A stretch of DNA of 62,720 nt from Paracidovorax cattleyae (lineage in GTDB: Bacteria; Pseudomonadota; Gammaproteobacteria; Burkholderiales; Burkholderiaceae_C). The notes beneath the pieces are model-generated. The model saw only the letters and a list, made by a program, of their open reading frames with translations, searched no databases and was not told the origin of the DNA. Positions 7,789-15,748 of the stretch are shown here, in pieces; positions within the stretch are counted from its first letter, which is position 1, and each line of letters begins with the position of its first letter. Made by a program: the position numbers and the translations under genes. Location of the stretch: assembly GCF_900104515.1 (NCBI RefSeq), contig NZ_FNJL01000034.1, positions 1-62,720 of the forward strand, in the 5' to 3' direction.

Positions 7789-8034
7789 CTGCGGGTGGCC
7801 GCCAGCATGACTATCGGCGAACACATCCTGCCGCCCTTGCTGGCCCGCTGGAAGGTGTCGCACCCCCAGGGCGCGGTGCAGCTGCAGATCGCGAACACTC
7901 CCGGTGCGCTTGCTGCCGGCTGCTGGCACGGATGGGCTGCGCTACCCCGCGACCGCGCGCTGGCGGTGGTGATGCCCCGGAAGCGGTCGCTGGGGCAGGG
8001 GGGCGAGGCGTTTTTGCGGATGGCTTCGAAGGAG
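7789..8034 (+). pseudogene. LysR-type regulator remnant with internal deletion
   Basis: The frame reads LRVAASMTIGEHILPPLLAR and then WKVSHPQGAVQLQIANT. This is the opening of a LysR substrate-binding domain (L-R-V-A-A-S-x-T-x-x-E-x-L-L-P). About 20 residues later it turns into RDRALAVVMPRKRSLGQGGE and AFLRMASKEA, resembling the last turn and helix of the same domain. The DNA-binding domain and about 150 residues of the effector domain are absent, so this is a decayed gene. The rest of 7609-8082 holds no other recognisable feature, apart from the convergent 3' end of the 5'-nucleotidase gene. Confidence 0.5.
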
Positions 8035-8082
8035 GCGCTTCAAAAAACGGTGATTCGTAGCTTCCCGGCTCCGGTGCTTCTC

Positions 8083-10035
8083 TTACCTTGCTCCAAGTCC
8101 CTGAAACGTCTTCGTGCTGTACAACTCCCTAGGCAACCGCTTGAGCATCGGCAACCCGGTCGCCCCATCCTTCCCCTGCTTCTCGATGTAGCTGAAAAAC
8201 ACATCCGCATCCAGCACCCCGATATCCAGCCGCCGCGCGGCAGGCACCGCAGCCAGCGTCTTGTACCCATCCCCACCCGTGGCGTTGAAGCTCAGCACGA
8301 ACAGCTTGTATGTCTTCGTGGCATTCAGCGGCTCCCACGCGCCCGAGGCAGCATTGCGCACTTCGATGCCGGAGACGCGCTGGCCGGCCGCTGCAGCGGC
8401 GTTCACGTCGAAGCGCAGGCCGCCGGTGTAGGGGTATGGGCCGGTGGAGCCGCCGGTGCCGAAGACGGCTTCCATGCCGTCTTCCAGCATGGCCTTCACT
8501 TCCGTGCCGGTCACGTCCAGGCGGAAGAGCATGTTGCCGAAGGGCAGGACCTGGATGACCTGGGCGGCCGAGACGGTGCCCTGCAGGGGGATGCGCACGC
8601 CGCCGCCGCTTTGCAGCGAGATGTCGGCGCCGCCGTAGCGGGCGTTGGCCACGTCGAGGTAGGCCTGGGCGACCAGTTGCTGGATGTCGCCGCCGCGCGC
8701 GCTCACGCTGCCTTCGGCGTTGCAGGCGGCGCTGGAGCGGCTGTAGTCGGTGGAGCCGGCGCCGCCGGGCACGCGGCGGGAACACAGTTCCTCGGGCGCC
8801 ACGGCGACCTGGGTGCGGTTGAACACGGCCACGCGGTCCTTGAAGGGCTGCAGGGTGGCGGTGGCCGCGGTGGAGGGCGGGGTCACGCGCAGGAAGCCGG
8901 TGGCGGCCACGCTGGCCTGCAGGGCCTTCGCTTCGGCCTCCGTCGGGGCCTTGCCGCCGATGGTGAAGTTGTCGCCGATGAGCACGTGTGGGGTGCCGGC
9001 GCACTGGGTGACGTTGCCGTCGGCGTCGAAGTTCACCTTCAGTTCCCCCACCACCTGGGCGTATTCCCAGGCCTGCACGATGCAGACGGGGCGGCCGTCC
9101 TTGTCGGTGGTGCGCGTCGGGTAGGCGCCGCCGGGCGTGCCCACTCCGGTGGTCTTGAGCGCGTCCGGGCCGAGCAGGGTGTGCGAGTCAGCGCCCACCA
9201 CCACGTCCACGCCCGAGAGTTTGGGCACGATCTGGCGGTCGGCGTCGTAGCCGATGTGGCTCATGAGCACGATCTTGTTGATGCCCTGGCCGCGCAGGCG
9301 GTCGATCTCGCGCTGGGCGGCGGTGGCTTCGTCCTCGAAGGTGGTGTCCGGGTCGGGGCTGGAGGAGGCCTTGGTCTTGCCGGCGATGGTGAGGCCGATG
9401 ATGCCGATCTTCTGGCCACCGCGCTCGACGACGGTGGAGGCCTGGACGGCATCCGGGGCCTTGGCCGCATTGAGTGCGGAGCCGGCGCCGAAGCGCACGT
9501 TGGCGCTCAGGGCCGGCGTCTTGCAACTGCCTTTGCGCAGCAGGTCCAGGAAGTTCTTCAGGCCCGTGTCGCCCTTGTCGAATTCGTGGTTGCCGAGGGT
9601 GAAGGCGTCGAAGCAGACGGTGTTCATCAGCGCCGCGTCGGCCTCGCCGTCGGCACCCGCGCGGTTGAAGTACAGGGTGCCGGTCAGGGCGTCGCCCGCG
9701 TGCAGCTTGAGCACGTTGGTCGAGCGCTTCGAGAGTTCGTCCATGGCGGCGGTGACGCGCGGGAAGCCGCCTGCATCCACGGCCACGGTGGCGGGCGTGG
9801 AGCCGCCCGTGGAGAGCTGCAGGGTCCGGGACTTGGACTCCAGCGTGGAGTGGTGGTCGTTGATATGCAGGATGGTGAGCTCCATCGGCTCGCCCTGGAG
9901 TACGCCACCCGATCCCCCTCCGCCGCAGGCCGCCACCAGGGCTGCCGCGGCCACCGCTGCGCTCCGCTTCAGAATACGGTGTCCCAGGACGCGGCGCAGT
10001 GCGCTTTCCTTGTGTTTCCCCAAGTTGGCCATCAT
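8083..10035 (-). CDS. Lipoprotein bifunctional metallophosphatase/5'-nucleotidase
   Basis: The 650-residue protein has a lipoprotein signal ending LVAAC (Cys near residue 38) followed by a Gly linker. The metallophosphoesterase domain shows LTILHINDHHSTLE, GDALTGTLYFN, FTLGNHEFDKGD, MSHIGYDADR and VVGADSHTLLGP, which together carry the two-metal ligands. The C-terminal 5'-nucleotidase domain from about residue 400 contains GGDIQQLVAQAYLD and SGGGVRIPLQG. It should release nucleosides from extracellular nucleotides or UDP-sugars in the periplasm or on the outer membrane. AAGGAG placed 6 bases upstream of the double ATG selects 10035 as the start over an ORF extension to 10119. Confidence 0.9.
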   Translation of the reverse strand: MMANLGKHKESALRRVLGHRILKRSAAVAAAALVAACGGGGSGGVLQGEPMELTILHINDHHSTLESKSRTLQLSTGGSTPATVAVDAGGFPRVTAAMDELSKRSTNVLKLHAGDALTGTLYFNRAGADGEADAALMNTVCFDAFTLGNHEFDKGDTGLKNFLDLLRKGSCKTPALSANVRFGAGSALNAAKAPDAVQASTVVERGGQKIGIIGLTIAGKTKASSSPDPDTTFEDEATAAQREIDRLRGQGINKIVLMSHIGYDADRQIVPKLSGVDVVVGADSHTLLGPDALKTTGVGTPGGAYPTRTTDKDGRPVCIVQAWEYAQVVGELKVNFDADGNVTQCAGTPHVLIGDNFTIGGKAPTEAEAKALQASVAATGFLRVTPPSTAATATLQPFKDRVAVFNRTQVAVAPEELCSRRVPGGAGSTDYSRSSAACNAEGSVSARGGDIQQLVAQAYLDVANARYGGADISLQSGGGVRIPLQGTVSAAQVIQVLPFGNMLFRLDVTGTEVKAMLEDGMEAVFGTGGSTGPYPYTGGLRFDVNAAAAAGQRVSGIEVRNAASGAWEPLNATKTYKLFVLSFNATGGDGYKTLAAVPAARRLDIGVLDADVFFSYIEKQGKDGATGLPMLKRLPRELYSTKTFQGLGAR

Positions 10036-10171
10036 GGCGTTCTCCTTACTGCTCGTGACAAAAGCCCGCATGCTTGCGGCGCGGCGTGACAGAACGATGA
10101 ATGGGGGAGGGTGGAGCAAGTGATTGGGGGCACACTCCGGGTTTGTTGCGATCCCTTCCTTCTATCCATCC

Positions 10172-10888
10172 ATGGCCGCGCCTGCTTCCGCTTCTTCTTC
10201 CGCCGTTACGGATCCCGGTTTTCCCGCCATCCTCTGCACGGTGGACGTGGTGCTGCTGACACTGAAGGGCGGGGTGCTGCACGCCGTGCTGCTGCGGCGG
10301 GCCGACGGGCCGCACGCGGGCGGCTGGGCGCTGCCGGGCGGCTTCATCCATGCGCAGGAGGACGCCACGGCGTGGGATGCGGCGGCCCGCGTGCTACGCG
10401 AGAAGACGGGCATCGCCAGCCCCTACCTGGAGCAGCTGGCGACCTATTCCGGGGCGCGGCGCGATCCGCGCGGCTGGTCCGTCTCCATCGTCTATTGCGC
10501 GCTGGTGCCGGCGGAGCTGCTGCCGGAAGACAGCGAGCGGCTGCAGGTGGCGCCCGTGGGCGCGCTGCCGGCGCTGGCCTTCGACCATGCGGACATGGTG
10601 GCGCTGGCGGTGTCGCGGGTGCGGTCCAAGAGCCAGTATTCGTCGCTGCCGGTGTATTTCTGCGGGGAGCGCATGACGCTGCCGCAGTTGCAGGCGGTGT
10701 ACGAGGCGGTGCTGGGCGAGCCGGTGAACAAGGTGAGCTTCCGCCGCAAGATCGACGAGCTGGGCATGCTGGAGCCGGTGGACGGGCTGATGGAGTCCGG
10801 CGCGCCGCACCGGCCGGCGCAGGTGTACCGGCTGCGGGAGGCCTTCCGCCGGTCCCTGTCCGTGGTGCCGCGGGGCCTGAATAGTTGA
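10172..10888 (+). CDS. NrtR-like Nudix-related transcriptional regulator
   Basis: The 238-residue protein has a Nudix-type fold (about residues 17-150), followed by a winged-helix module at about 165-236 (MTLPQLQAVYEAVLGEPVNK, then SFRRKIDELGML). The Nudix box is degenerate. GGFIHAQE gives the first Gly and Glu (E63), but there are two extra residues before R73, and the metal-binding E-E pair reads V74 and K78 around E77. That argues against hydrolase activity. It fits the NrtR group, which senses ADP-ribose-type ligands and represses NAD biosynthesis or pentose genes. No NAD gene lies next to it. ATG 10172 is preferred over an in-frame TTG at 10124. Confidence 0.8.
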   Translation: MAAPASASSSAVTDPGFPAILCTVDVVLLTLKGGVLHAVLLRRADGPHAGGWALPGGFIHAQEDATAWDAAARVLREKTGIASPYLEQLATYSGARRDPRGWSVSIVYCALVPAELLPEDSERLQVAPVGALPALAFDHADMVALAVSRVRSKSQYSSLPVYFCGERMTLPQLQAVYEAVLGEPVNKVSFRRKIDELGMLEPVDGLMESGAPHRPAQVYRLREAFRRSLSVVPRGLNS

Positions 10889-10952
10889 AACCTGTTCAAG
10901 GTTGTCCCGCGGTGGTGCGGGGGCGCGCCGGCCTTCCTAGAATGCGGGCACG

Positions 10953-11384
10953 ATGTCCGCCGGCATGTCCCCGTCCCCTTCCTCCGCGATGCCCTTCCCC
11001 GTGCCGGTGCGCACGGAGTGCCCGCCCGGCGCCTGCAATTGCGACCTGCAGGCGATGCTCGCGGCGCCGGACGCGGACCGCCGGGTGCTGCGGCTCACGC
11101 GCGACGAAGAGAAGCGCCTGGTGCAGCGCCTGGAGGCCATCGAGAGCCTGGCGGACCTGCGGCGCATCGAGGGCCGGCTGGAGGAGCAACTGGGCATCCG
11201 GCTGAGCATCTCGCAGGGGGCGAGCGAGGTGCGCACGCTGCGCGGCATCGCGATCCTGGTGCACGAGCAGCGCGGGCTGTGCCGCAAGACGCGGCAGGCG
11301 ATCGCCGCGGCCATCCGCCGGGGCATGGAGCGTCGGCCGGAGATCGCCTTCGCGCTGCTGGACGAGGGCGGCCTGTTCGGCTGA
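10953..11384 (+). CDS. Small hypothetical protein with CPPGACNC motif
   Basis: The 143-residue product is not assignable to a named family. After a Ser/Pro-rich start it has three cysteines at positions 23, 28 and 30 in CPPGACNCD. A helical RLTRDEEKRLVQRLEAIESL and a second helix follow, then a compact C-terminal half with LCRKTRQAIAAAIRRGMERR and EIAFALLDEGGLFG. The Cys cluster could bind metal, but a fourth ligand is not obvious. A short inverted repeat (AACCT-GTTCA-AGGTT, 10889-10903) sits between it and the upstream regulator. Codon use matches its neighbours, so it is probably a real gene. Confidence 0.65.
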   Translation: MSAGMSPSPSSAMPFPVPVRTECPPGACNCDLQAMLAAPDADRRVLRLTRDEEKRLVQRLEAIESLADLRRIEGRLEEQLGIRLSISQGASEVRTLRGIAILVHEQRGLCRKTRQAIAAAIRRGMERRPEIAFALLDEGGLFG

Positions 11385-11513
11385 TGCCGGGTGGCGTGGC
11401 CAGGGGCGGCCTTGTACCACGGCATGCAATTCCCCGTGCGAGCACGGCCTCGCGGCGGCTCCTACACTCGGCCGTTCCTGACATTCCCAACCCAACTACC
11501 AGGACCCGACACC

Positions 11514-12149
11514 ATGGAATTGCTCGACGTGCTGCAGTGGCGCTATGCCACGAAAAAGATGGACCCCGCCCGCGCCGTGCCGCAGGACAAGGTGGACCGC
11601 ATCGTGGAGGCGGCCCGGCTGGCGCCCACCTCCAGCGGCCTGCAACCCTTCGAGGTCATCGTGGTGACGAACCCCGACGTGCGCGCCCGCATCCGCGAAG
11701 TGGCGTGGAACCAGGCCCAGGTGACGGACGGCTCGCACCTGCTGGTGTTCGCGGCCTGGAACGACTACACGACAGAGCGCATCAACGCGATGTTCGACTA
11801 CACGAACGAGGTGCGGGGCTTCCGCAACGAAGGCTGGGAGAACTACCGCAACATGCTGCTGGGCTCATACCCGCAGCGCGGCGCGGAGGTGAATTTCCAG
11901 CACGCCGCACGGCAGGCCTACATCGGCTTCGGCGCGGCACTGATCGCCGCCGCCGCGGAGCAGGTGGACAGCACGCCCATGGAGGGCTTCCAGCCCGAGG
12001 CGGTGGACGAGATCCTGGGCCTGCACGCGCGCGGGCTGCGCAGCGTCACCCTCCTGCCGCTGGGTTATCGCCAGCCCGACGGCGACTGGCTGGTGAACCT
12101 GCAGAAGGTGCGCCGTCCGCGCGACCAGTTCGTGACGGAAGTGCGCTGA
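11514..12149 (+). CDS. NAD(P)H-dependent nitroreductase family oxidoreductase
   Basis: The 211-residue protein begins MELLDVLQWRYATKKMDPAR, the FMN-phosphate-binding start of NfsB/DrgA-like nitroreductases (R-Y-A-T-K). APTSSGLQPFEVIVV follows at about 38-52 and a C-terminal LLPLGYRQPDGDWL stretch contributes to the flavin site. These enzymes reduce nitroaromatics, quinones or related compounds with NAD(P)H and FMN as homodimers. The physiological substrate cannot be told. The ATG at 11514 begins the conserved region directly; upstream sequence in frame lacks family character. It converges on a small minus-strand ORF 15 bases downstream with no obvious terminator. Confidence 0.88.
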   Translation: MELLDVLQWRYATKKMDPARAVPQDKVDRIVEAARLAPTSSGLQPFEVIVVTNPDVRARIREVAWNQAQVTDGSHLLVFAAWNDYTTERINAMFDYTNEVRGFRNEGWENYRNMLLGSYPQRGAEVNFQHAARQAYIGFGAALIAAAAEQVDSTPMEGFQPEAVDEILGLHARGLRSVTLLPLGYRQPDGDWLVNLQKVRRPRDQFVTEVR

Positions 12150-12164
12150 CCGGCTGCCGCGCCG

Positions 12165-12410
12165 TCAGAACAGGCGGCGCAGCAACGCGATCAGCGCCAG
12201 CCCGGCATGTGCTGCCACGGCGCGCAGCGCACGCTCGCGGTGTTCGCGCCAGTGCGCGTTCAGCCCCATCTCGTGCGGGACCTGCGGCACGCGGCCGTGC
12301 GACAGGTCCTCCAGCAGGCCTTCGAGCACGTTGATCCGGTCGGCCAGCAGAAGCAGCAGCCAGTGGCGCACGTCGCTCTCGCTGGCGCGGAAGGCCAGCC
12401 GGCGCAGCAT
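12165..12410 (-). CDS. Hypothetical helical ORF, possibly a C-terminal remnant
   Basis: From ATG 12410 the 81-residue product is MLRRLAFRASESDVRHWLLL, then further amphipathic helices ending AGLALIALLRRLF. No family is recognised. Its upstream edge coincides exactly with the point where the eroded alcohol dehydrogenase loses similarity (after FSSK). The ORF may therefore be the surviving tail of a larger gene fused there by a deletion rather than a complete gene. An upstream ATG at 12443 would lie inside the dehydrogenase fragment in another frame. Confidence 0.4.
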   Translation of the reverse strand: MLRRLAFRASESDVRHWLLLLLADRINVLEGLLEDLSHGRVPQVPHEMGLNAHWREHRERALRAVAAHAGLALIALLRRLF

Positions 12411-13008
12411 GCTTGCTGGAGAAGGTGTGGTACGCCTCGGCAACGTTTTCCAGCGCGAAGCGGTGGGTGATGATTTCGTGGAGCTTGAGGCGCCCGGCCT
12501 GGATGTGCTCGATGAGCCGGGGCCGGTGGCGCTTCACGCTGGCCTGGCTCATGCGCAGGGTCAGGTCCTTGTTCACGGCATTGCCGATGGGCACGCCATT
12601 GAAGGCGGGGCCGTACACGCCGACGATCGACATGGTGCCGCCCTTGCGCACGGAGTTGATGCACCAGTGCAGCACCGTGGCCGCGCCGCCCTGCAGCTTG
12701 AGTCGAACGCCCGCGAGGGACTGCGCGAACGAGCCCGCGGCCTCGCAGCCCACGGCATCGATGCACACGTCGGGCCCCAGGCCGTCGGTCATGTGCTTGA
12801 GGTGCACGGCCATGCCGGGCACGCTCTTGAAGCCCTCGGTTTCGCAGGGCGCGTACTGGCGCACGAAATCGAAGCGGCACGCGCACGTGCTCGGCCTGGC
12901 GCACGAGCGCGTGACGCGCACGATGGCATCGCTGGGATGTTCGATGTCGGGCTCGGCGTTGCGTGTCGCGCGTACGCGGCAGGGGCCGTGGCAGTTCATT
13001 GCCAGCAT
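12411..13008 (-). pseudogene. Zinc-type alcohol dehydrogenase, internally deleted
   Basis: The frame opens MLAMNCHGPCRVRATRNAEP and IEHPSDAIVRVT, the start of a glutathione-independent formaldehyde dehydrogenase-like ADH. It jumps after about 35 residues to FVRQYAPCETEGFKSV and then follows the C-terminal Rossmann part (DGLGPDVCIDAVGCEA, GGTMSIVGVYGPAFNG, then ALENVAEAYHTFSSK). About 190 residues containing the zinc sites and GHE motif are missing. The last few residues are replaced by unrelated sequence at 12411. The region 13009-13131 upstream contains no gene. This copy cannot be catalytic. Confidence 0.7.
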
Positions 13009-13131
13009 GGAGGGGCTGCCTTTCGCGTGGTCGGTGGCGTGGTCGGCGGTGCGAACGGCAAGCATCCGCGCTCCGGTGCATCTTCCGGAGCGCGTGCGCG
13101 GCGGTAATGCAGGACGGGCGTACGCTTGCAG

Positions 13132-13806
13132 TCACCGGGACGGGGGCGTGTCCTCCGCATCGCCTGACAGATCGGCCGGCGTATCCACGTCGCGCAGGAT
13201 GCCCGGGTCATCCACCGTCACGGTGCGTGCGGCATCCCAATCGATCCGGTGCGCGGCCGCCTGCGCGCCGCCGGCCTGTGCCAGGGAGGCGAAGTACCGG
13301 CGTGGAATGCCGCGCGGATTGCCGGGGCGGCCCTGCCAGACCGGCAGTGCGGGCGCACCAGGATGTCGCACCAGCGCGTCGCGCAGTGCCGCCAGCGTGT
13401 CGTCGTGCACCCACGGCATGTCCGCCAGGCCCACCACCACGGCCTGCAGTGCGGGCTGTGCCAGGGCCCAGTGCATGGCGGCCGCGAGGGAGGTGCCCTG
13501 GCCTTCGCTGCAGCGCTCGTTCGGCACGGCGTCGAGCCCGAGGCGTGCGCAGAGTTCGATGCCGAAGTCGTCATGAGGGGGCACGACCACGGCGGTCCGC
13601 GCGAAGACGCGCGCGAAAGACCCGGCCGCGGCGGCGAGCAGCGGCGTGCCGTCCGGCAGCAGGGCGCGGCGCTTGTCGCTGCCGAAACGCGACGATGCGC
13701 CGGCCGCCAGGATGATGCCGGCGACCGCGGATGGGGCCTCTGTACCCGGATGCTCGGCAGAAACGGCGGAGGAAGGTCGCAGACCGGATGGGGGCACGGA
13801 AGGCAT
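13132..13806 (-). CDS. MocA/MobA-like nucleotidyltransferase (molybdenum cofactor cytidylyltransferase)
   Basis: The 224-residue protein has the NTP-transferase signature LAAGASSRFGSDKRRALLPD at 33-52, VVVPPHD, a Glu/Gly-rich NERCSEGQGTSLAAAMHWAL and the metal-binding VVGLADMPWVHDDTL. A GRPGNPRGIPR segment follows, then DVDTPADL at the end. MocA transfers CMP to molybdopterin, forming the cytosine dinucleotide cofactor used by xanthine-oxidase-family enzymes. It diverges from paoABC and the XdhC-like chaperone at 14010-19211, which supports this assignment over MobA. The start at 13806 leaves a 26-residue Ser/Pro tail before the domain; a longer frame to 13932 is not protein-like. Confidence 0.82.
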   Translation of the reverse strand: MPSVPPSGLRPSSAVSAEHPGTEAPSAVAGIILAAGASSRFGSDKRRALLPDGTPLLAAAAGSFARVFARTAVVVPPHDDFGIELCARLGLDAVPNERCSEGQGTSLAAAMHWALAQPALQAVVVGLADMPWVHDDTLAALRDALVRHPGAPALPVWQGRPGNPRGIPRRYFASLAQAGGAQAAAHRIDWDAARTVTVDDPGILRDVDTPADLSGDAEDTPPSR

Positions 13807-14009
13807 GGCCGCAGCATACGGCGCGGCATGGCCTTGCGCCGCCAGAGGGGCTGCTGAGGCCCGGCGAAGCGGTACCGGCGAGGCGCTGCATCGCAGGCCG
13901 CATGGGTCGTATGGCCGCGCCAGGCCGACCATGGGCGCGCGATCTTCCTACAGGGGCTGCCGGACCTGCCGACGACACTGTTTCGTCCACCGGCCGTGAA
14001 GGAAGCGAG

Positions 14010-14669
14010 ATGTCATCCAGCCACCCCACGTCGGTCGCCCGCGCCAGCGGTCCGGCCGACTCCGCCGTGTCGATCCACGCCGTACGCCTGCATGTGAACG
14101 GAACGCCACAGCACCTCGATATTCCCTGCTGGGTCACGCTGCTCGACACGCTGCGCGACCTGCTCCAGCTCACCGGCACCAAGAAGGGTTGCGACCACGG
14201 GCAGTGCGGTGCCTGCACGGTGCTGGTGGACGGGCAGCGCATTAACAGCTGCCTCACCCTCGCCGTGATGCACGACGGCGCACACATCACCACCGTGGAG
14301 GGCCTTGCCGGCCTGCGGAACGGTACAAGGGCTGATGCCGAGGCCGATGCGGGCCCTGCCTTTGCGGATGCGCGGCAGGACAACCATCCACTGCACCCGC
14401 TGCAGCAGGCTTTCATCGACCACGACGCATTCCAGTGCGGCTACTGCACGCCGGGGCAGCTGTGCTCCGCCGCAGGCCTGCTGAGCGAAGGTGGCGTGCG
14501 CACGGCCGACGACATTCGCGAGCGCATGAGCGGCAACCTGTGCCGTTGTGGCGCGTATCCGCAGATCGTGCAGGCCGTCGCCGAAGTGGCGGGTGTGCCG
14601 TTGCGTGGGCCCATGCGGTCGTCCTGGCTGCAGGCCCAGCCGGCGCAGGCTGGGGAGGGTGCGGCATGA
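14010..14669 (+). CDS. paoA: Aldehyde/xanthine oxidoreductase 2Fe-2S subunit (PaoA-like)
   Basis: The 219-residue protein carries both [2Fe-2S] domains of the xanthine oxidase family. The plant-type cluster is CDHGQCGACTVLVDGQRINS with a fourth Cys next. The helical cluster is CGYCTPGQLC, then GNLCRCGAYPQI. It should pass electrons from the molybdenum site to the FAD subunit. E. coli PaoA has a twin-arginine signal and is periplasmic; here the N-terminus (MSSSHPTSVARASGPAD) has no RR motif or hydrophobic segment, so the complex is probably cytoplasmic. GGAAG lies upstream of the ATG at 14010. The stop overlaps the next start (ATGA), implying translational coupling. Confidence 0.88.
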   Translation: MSSSHPTSVARASGPADSAVSIHAVRLHVNGTPQHLDIPCWVTLLDTLRDLLQLTGTKKGCDHGQCGACTVLVDGQRINSCLTLAVMHDGAHITTVEGLAGLRNGTRADAEADAGPAFADARQDNHPLHPLQQAFIDHDAFQCGYCTPGQLCSAAGLLSEGGVRTADDIRERMSGNLCRCGAYPQIVQAVAEVAGVPLRGPMRSSWLQAQPAQAGEGAA

Positions 14670-15748
14670 GGGGCTTCGACTACGTGGTGGCGTTGGATGA
14701 CGAGATGGCGCTCGCCACCATGCCGCAGGGCATGCACCACGCGAGCGAACGGGCGCCGCCCGCGAAGTTCATCGCCGGAGGCACCAACCTCATCGACCTG
14801 ATGAAGGAAAGCGTGATGCGGCCGAGCCGCCTCGTGGACGTGGGCCGCCTGCCCTTCGCTGGCATCGAGGAGGCCGAGGACGGCGGCGTGCGCCTGGGGG
14901 CACTGGCCCGCAACGCCGCCACCGCACACCATCCACTCGTGCGCGAGCGCTATCCGATGCTCGCGGCCGCCATCCTCGCCGGGGCCTCGCCGCAGATCCG
15001 CAACATGGCCACCAACGGCGGCAACCTGCTGCAGCGCACGCGCTGCCACTACTTCTACGACGTGGCCGTGCCGTGCAACAAGCGCGAGCCGGGCACGGGC
15101 TGCCCCGCGCGCAACGGGCTGGCGCGGCAGCTGGCCATCCTGGGCACGAGCGACCATTGCATCGCCACGCACCCGTCCGACATGTGCGTGGCCCTGGCGG
15201 CGCTGGAGACCCTGGTGCATGTGCGCTCCCCGCGCGGCGAGCGCACGATTGCCTTCTCGGACTTCCACCGGCTGCCCGGCAGCGAGCCCGACCGCGACAC
15301 GGTACTGGCGGGCGATGAGCTCATCACCCACATCGCCCTGCCGGCGCAGGGTTTCGCACAGCACGGCGCCTACCTGAAGGTGCGCGACCGTGCCTCGTAC
15401 GCGTTCGCGCTGGTGTCGGTCGCGGCGGGGCTGGACGTGGGCGAGGACGGCCGCATCCGCACGGCGCGCATCGCCGTGGGCGGCGTGGCTCCCAAGCCCT
15501 GGCGCGTGCCGGAGGCCGAGGAAGTGCTGGCGGGCTGCGCGCCGACGGCGCAGGCCTTTGCGCGGGCGGCCGGGCGGCTGCTGCAGGGCGCACGCGGCCA
15601 TGGCGCACCCGGTGGCCCGGGCGACAACCGCTTCAAGATCGAACTGGCCCGGCGTGCCATCGTGCGCGCGCTGGAGATGGCGCGTGACGGCGAACTCACC
15701 AACACCGGCGAACTGGGCGCCGGCCACGACCAGGGCGCGCAACCATGA
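14666..15748 (+). CDS. paoB: Aldehyde oxidoreductase FAD-binding subunit (PaoB-like)
   Basis: The 360-residue product has the CO-dehydrogenase-type FAD domain. FIAGGTNLIDLMKESVMRPS binds the pyrophosphate, and AGASPQIRNMATNGGNLLQR binds the isoalloxazine region. An extra Cys-rich insertion runs CHYFYDVAVPCNKREPGTGC and onward to a further Cys; this is the loop that holds a [4Fe-4S] cluster in the PaoB/YagS branch and is absent from ordinary xanthine dehydrogenases. The C-terminal domain starts near residue 235. It is coupled by 4-nt overlaps to the genes on both sides, consistent with equimolar assembly of the heterotrimer. Confidence 0.88.
   Translation: MRGFDYVVALDDEMALATMPQGMHHASERAPPAKFIAGGTNLIDLMKESVMRPSRLVDVGRLPFAGIEEAEDGGVRLGALARNAATAHHPLVRERYPMLAAAILAGASPQIRNMATNGGNLLQRTRCHYFYDVAVPCNKREPGTGCPARNGLARQLAILGTSDHCIATHPSDMCVALAALETLVHVRSPRGERTIAFSDFHRLPGSEPDRDTVLAGDELITHIALPAQGFAQHGAYLKVRDRASYAFALVSVAAGLDVGEDGRIRTARIAVGGVAPKPWRVPEAEEVLAGCAPTAQAFARAAGRLLQGARGHGAPGGPGDNRFKIELARRAIVRALEMARDGELTNTGELGAGHDQGAQP

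Noticed and set aside
8040-10089. Plus-strand frame continuing through the 5'-nucleotidase region
   Set aside because: Only the part before about 8034 resembles a protein (the LysR remnant); the rest is an antisense shadow of the nucleotidase gene.
10889-10903. Short inverted repeat AACCT-GTTCA-AGGTT after the NrtR-like gene as a terminator
   Set aside because: The stem is only 5 bp and no T-run follows; it may be chance.
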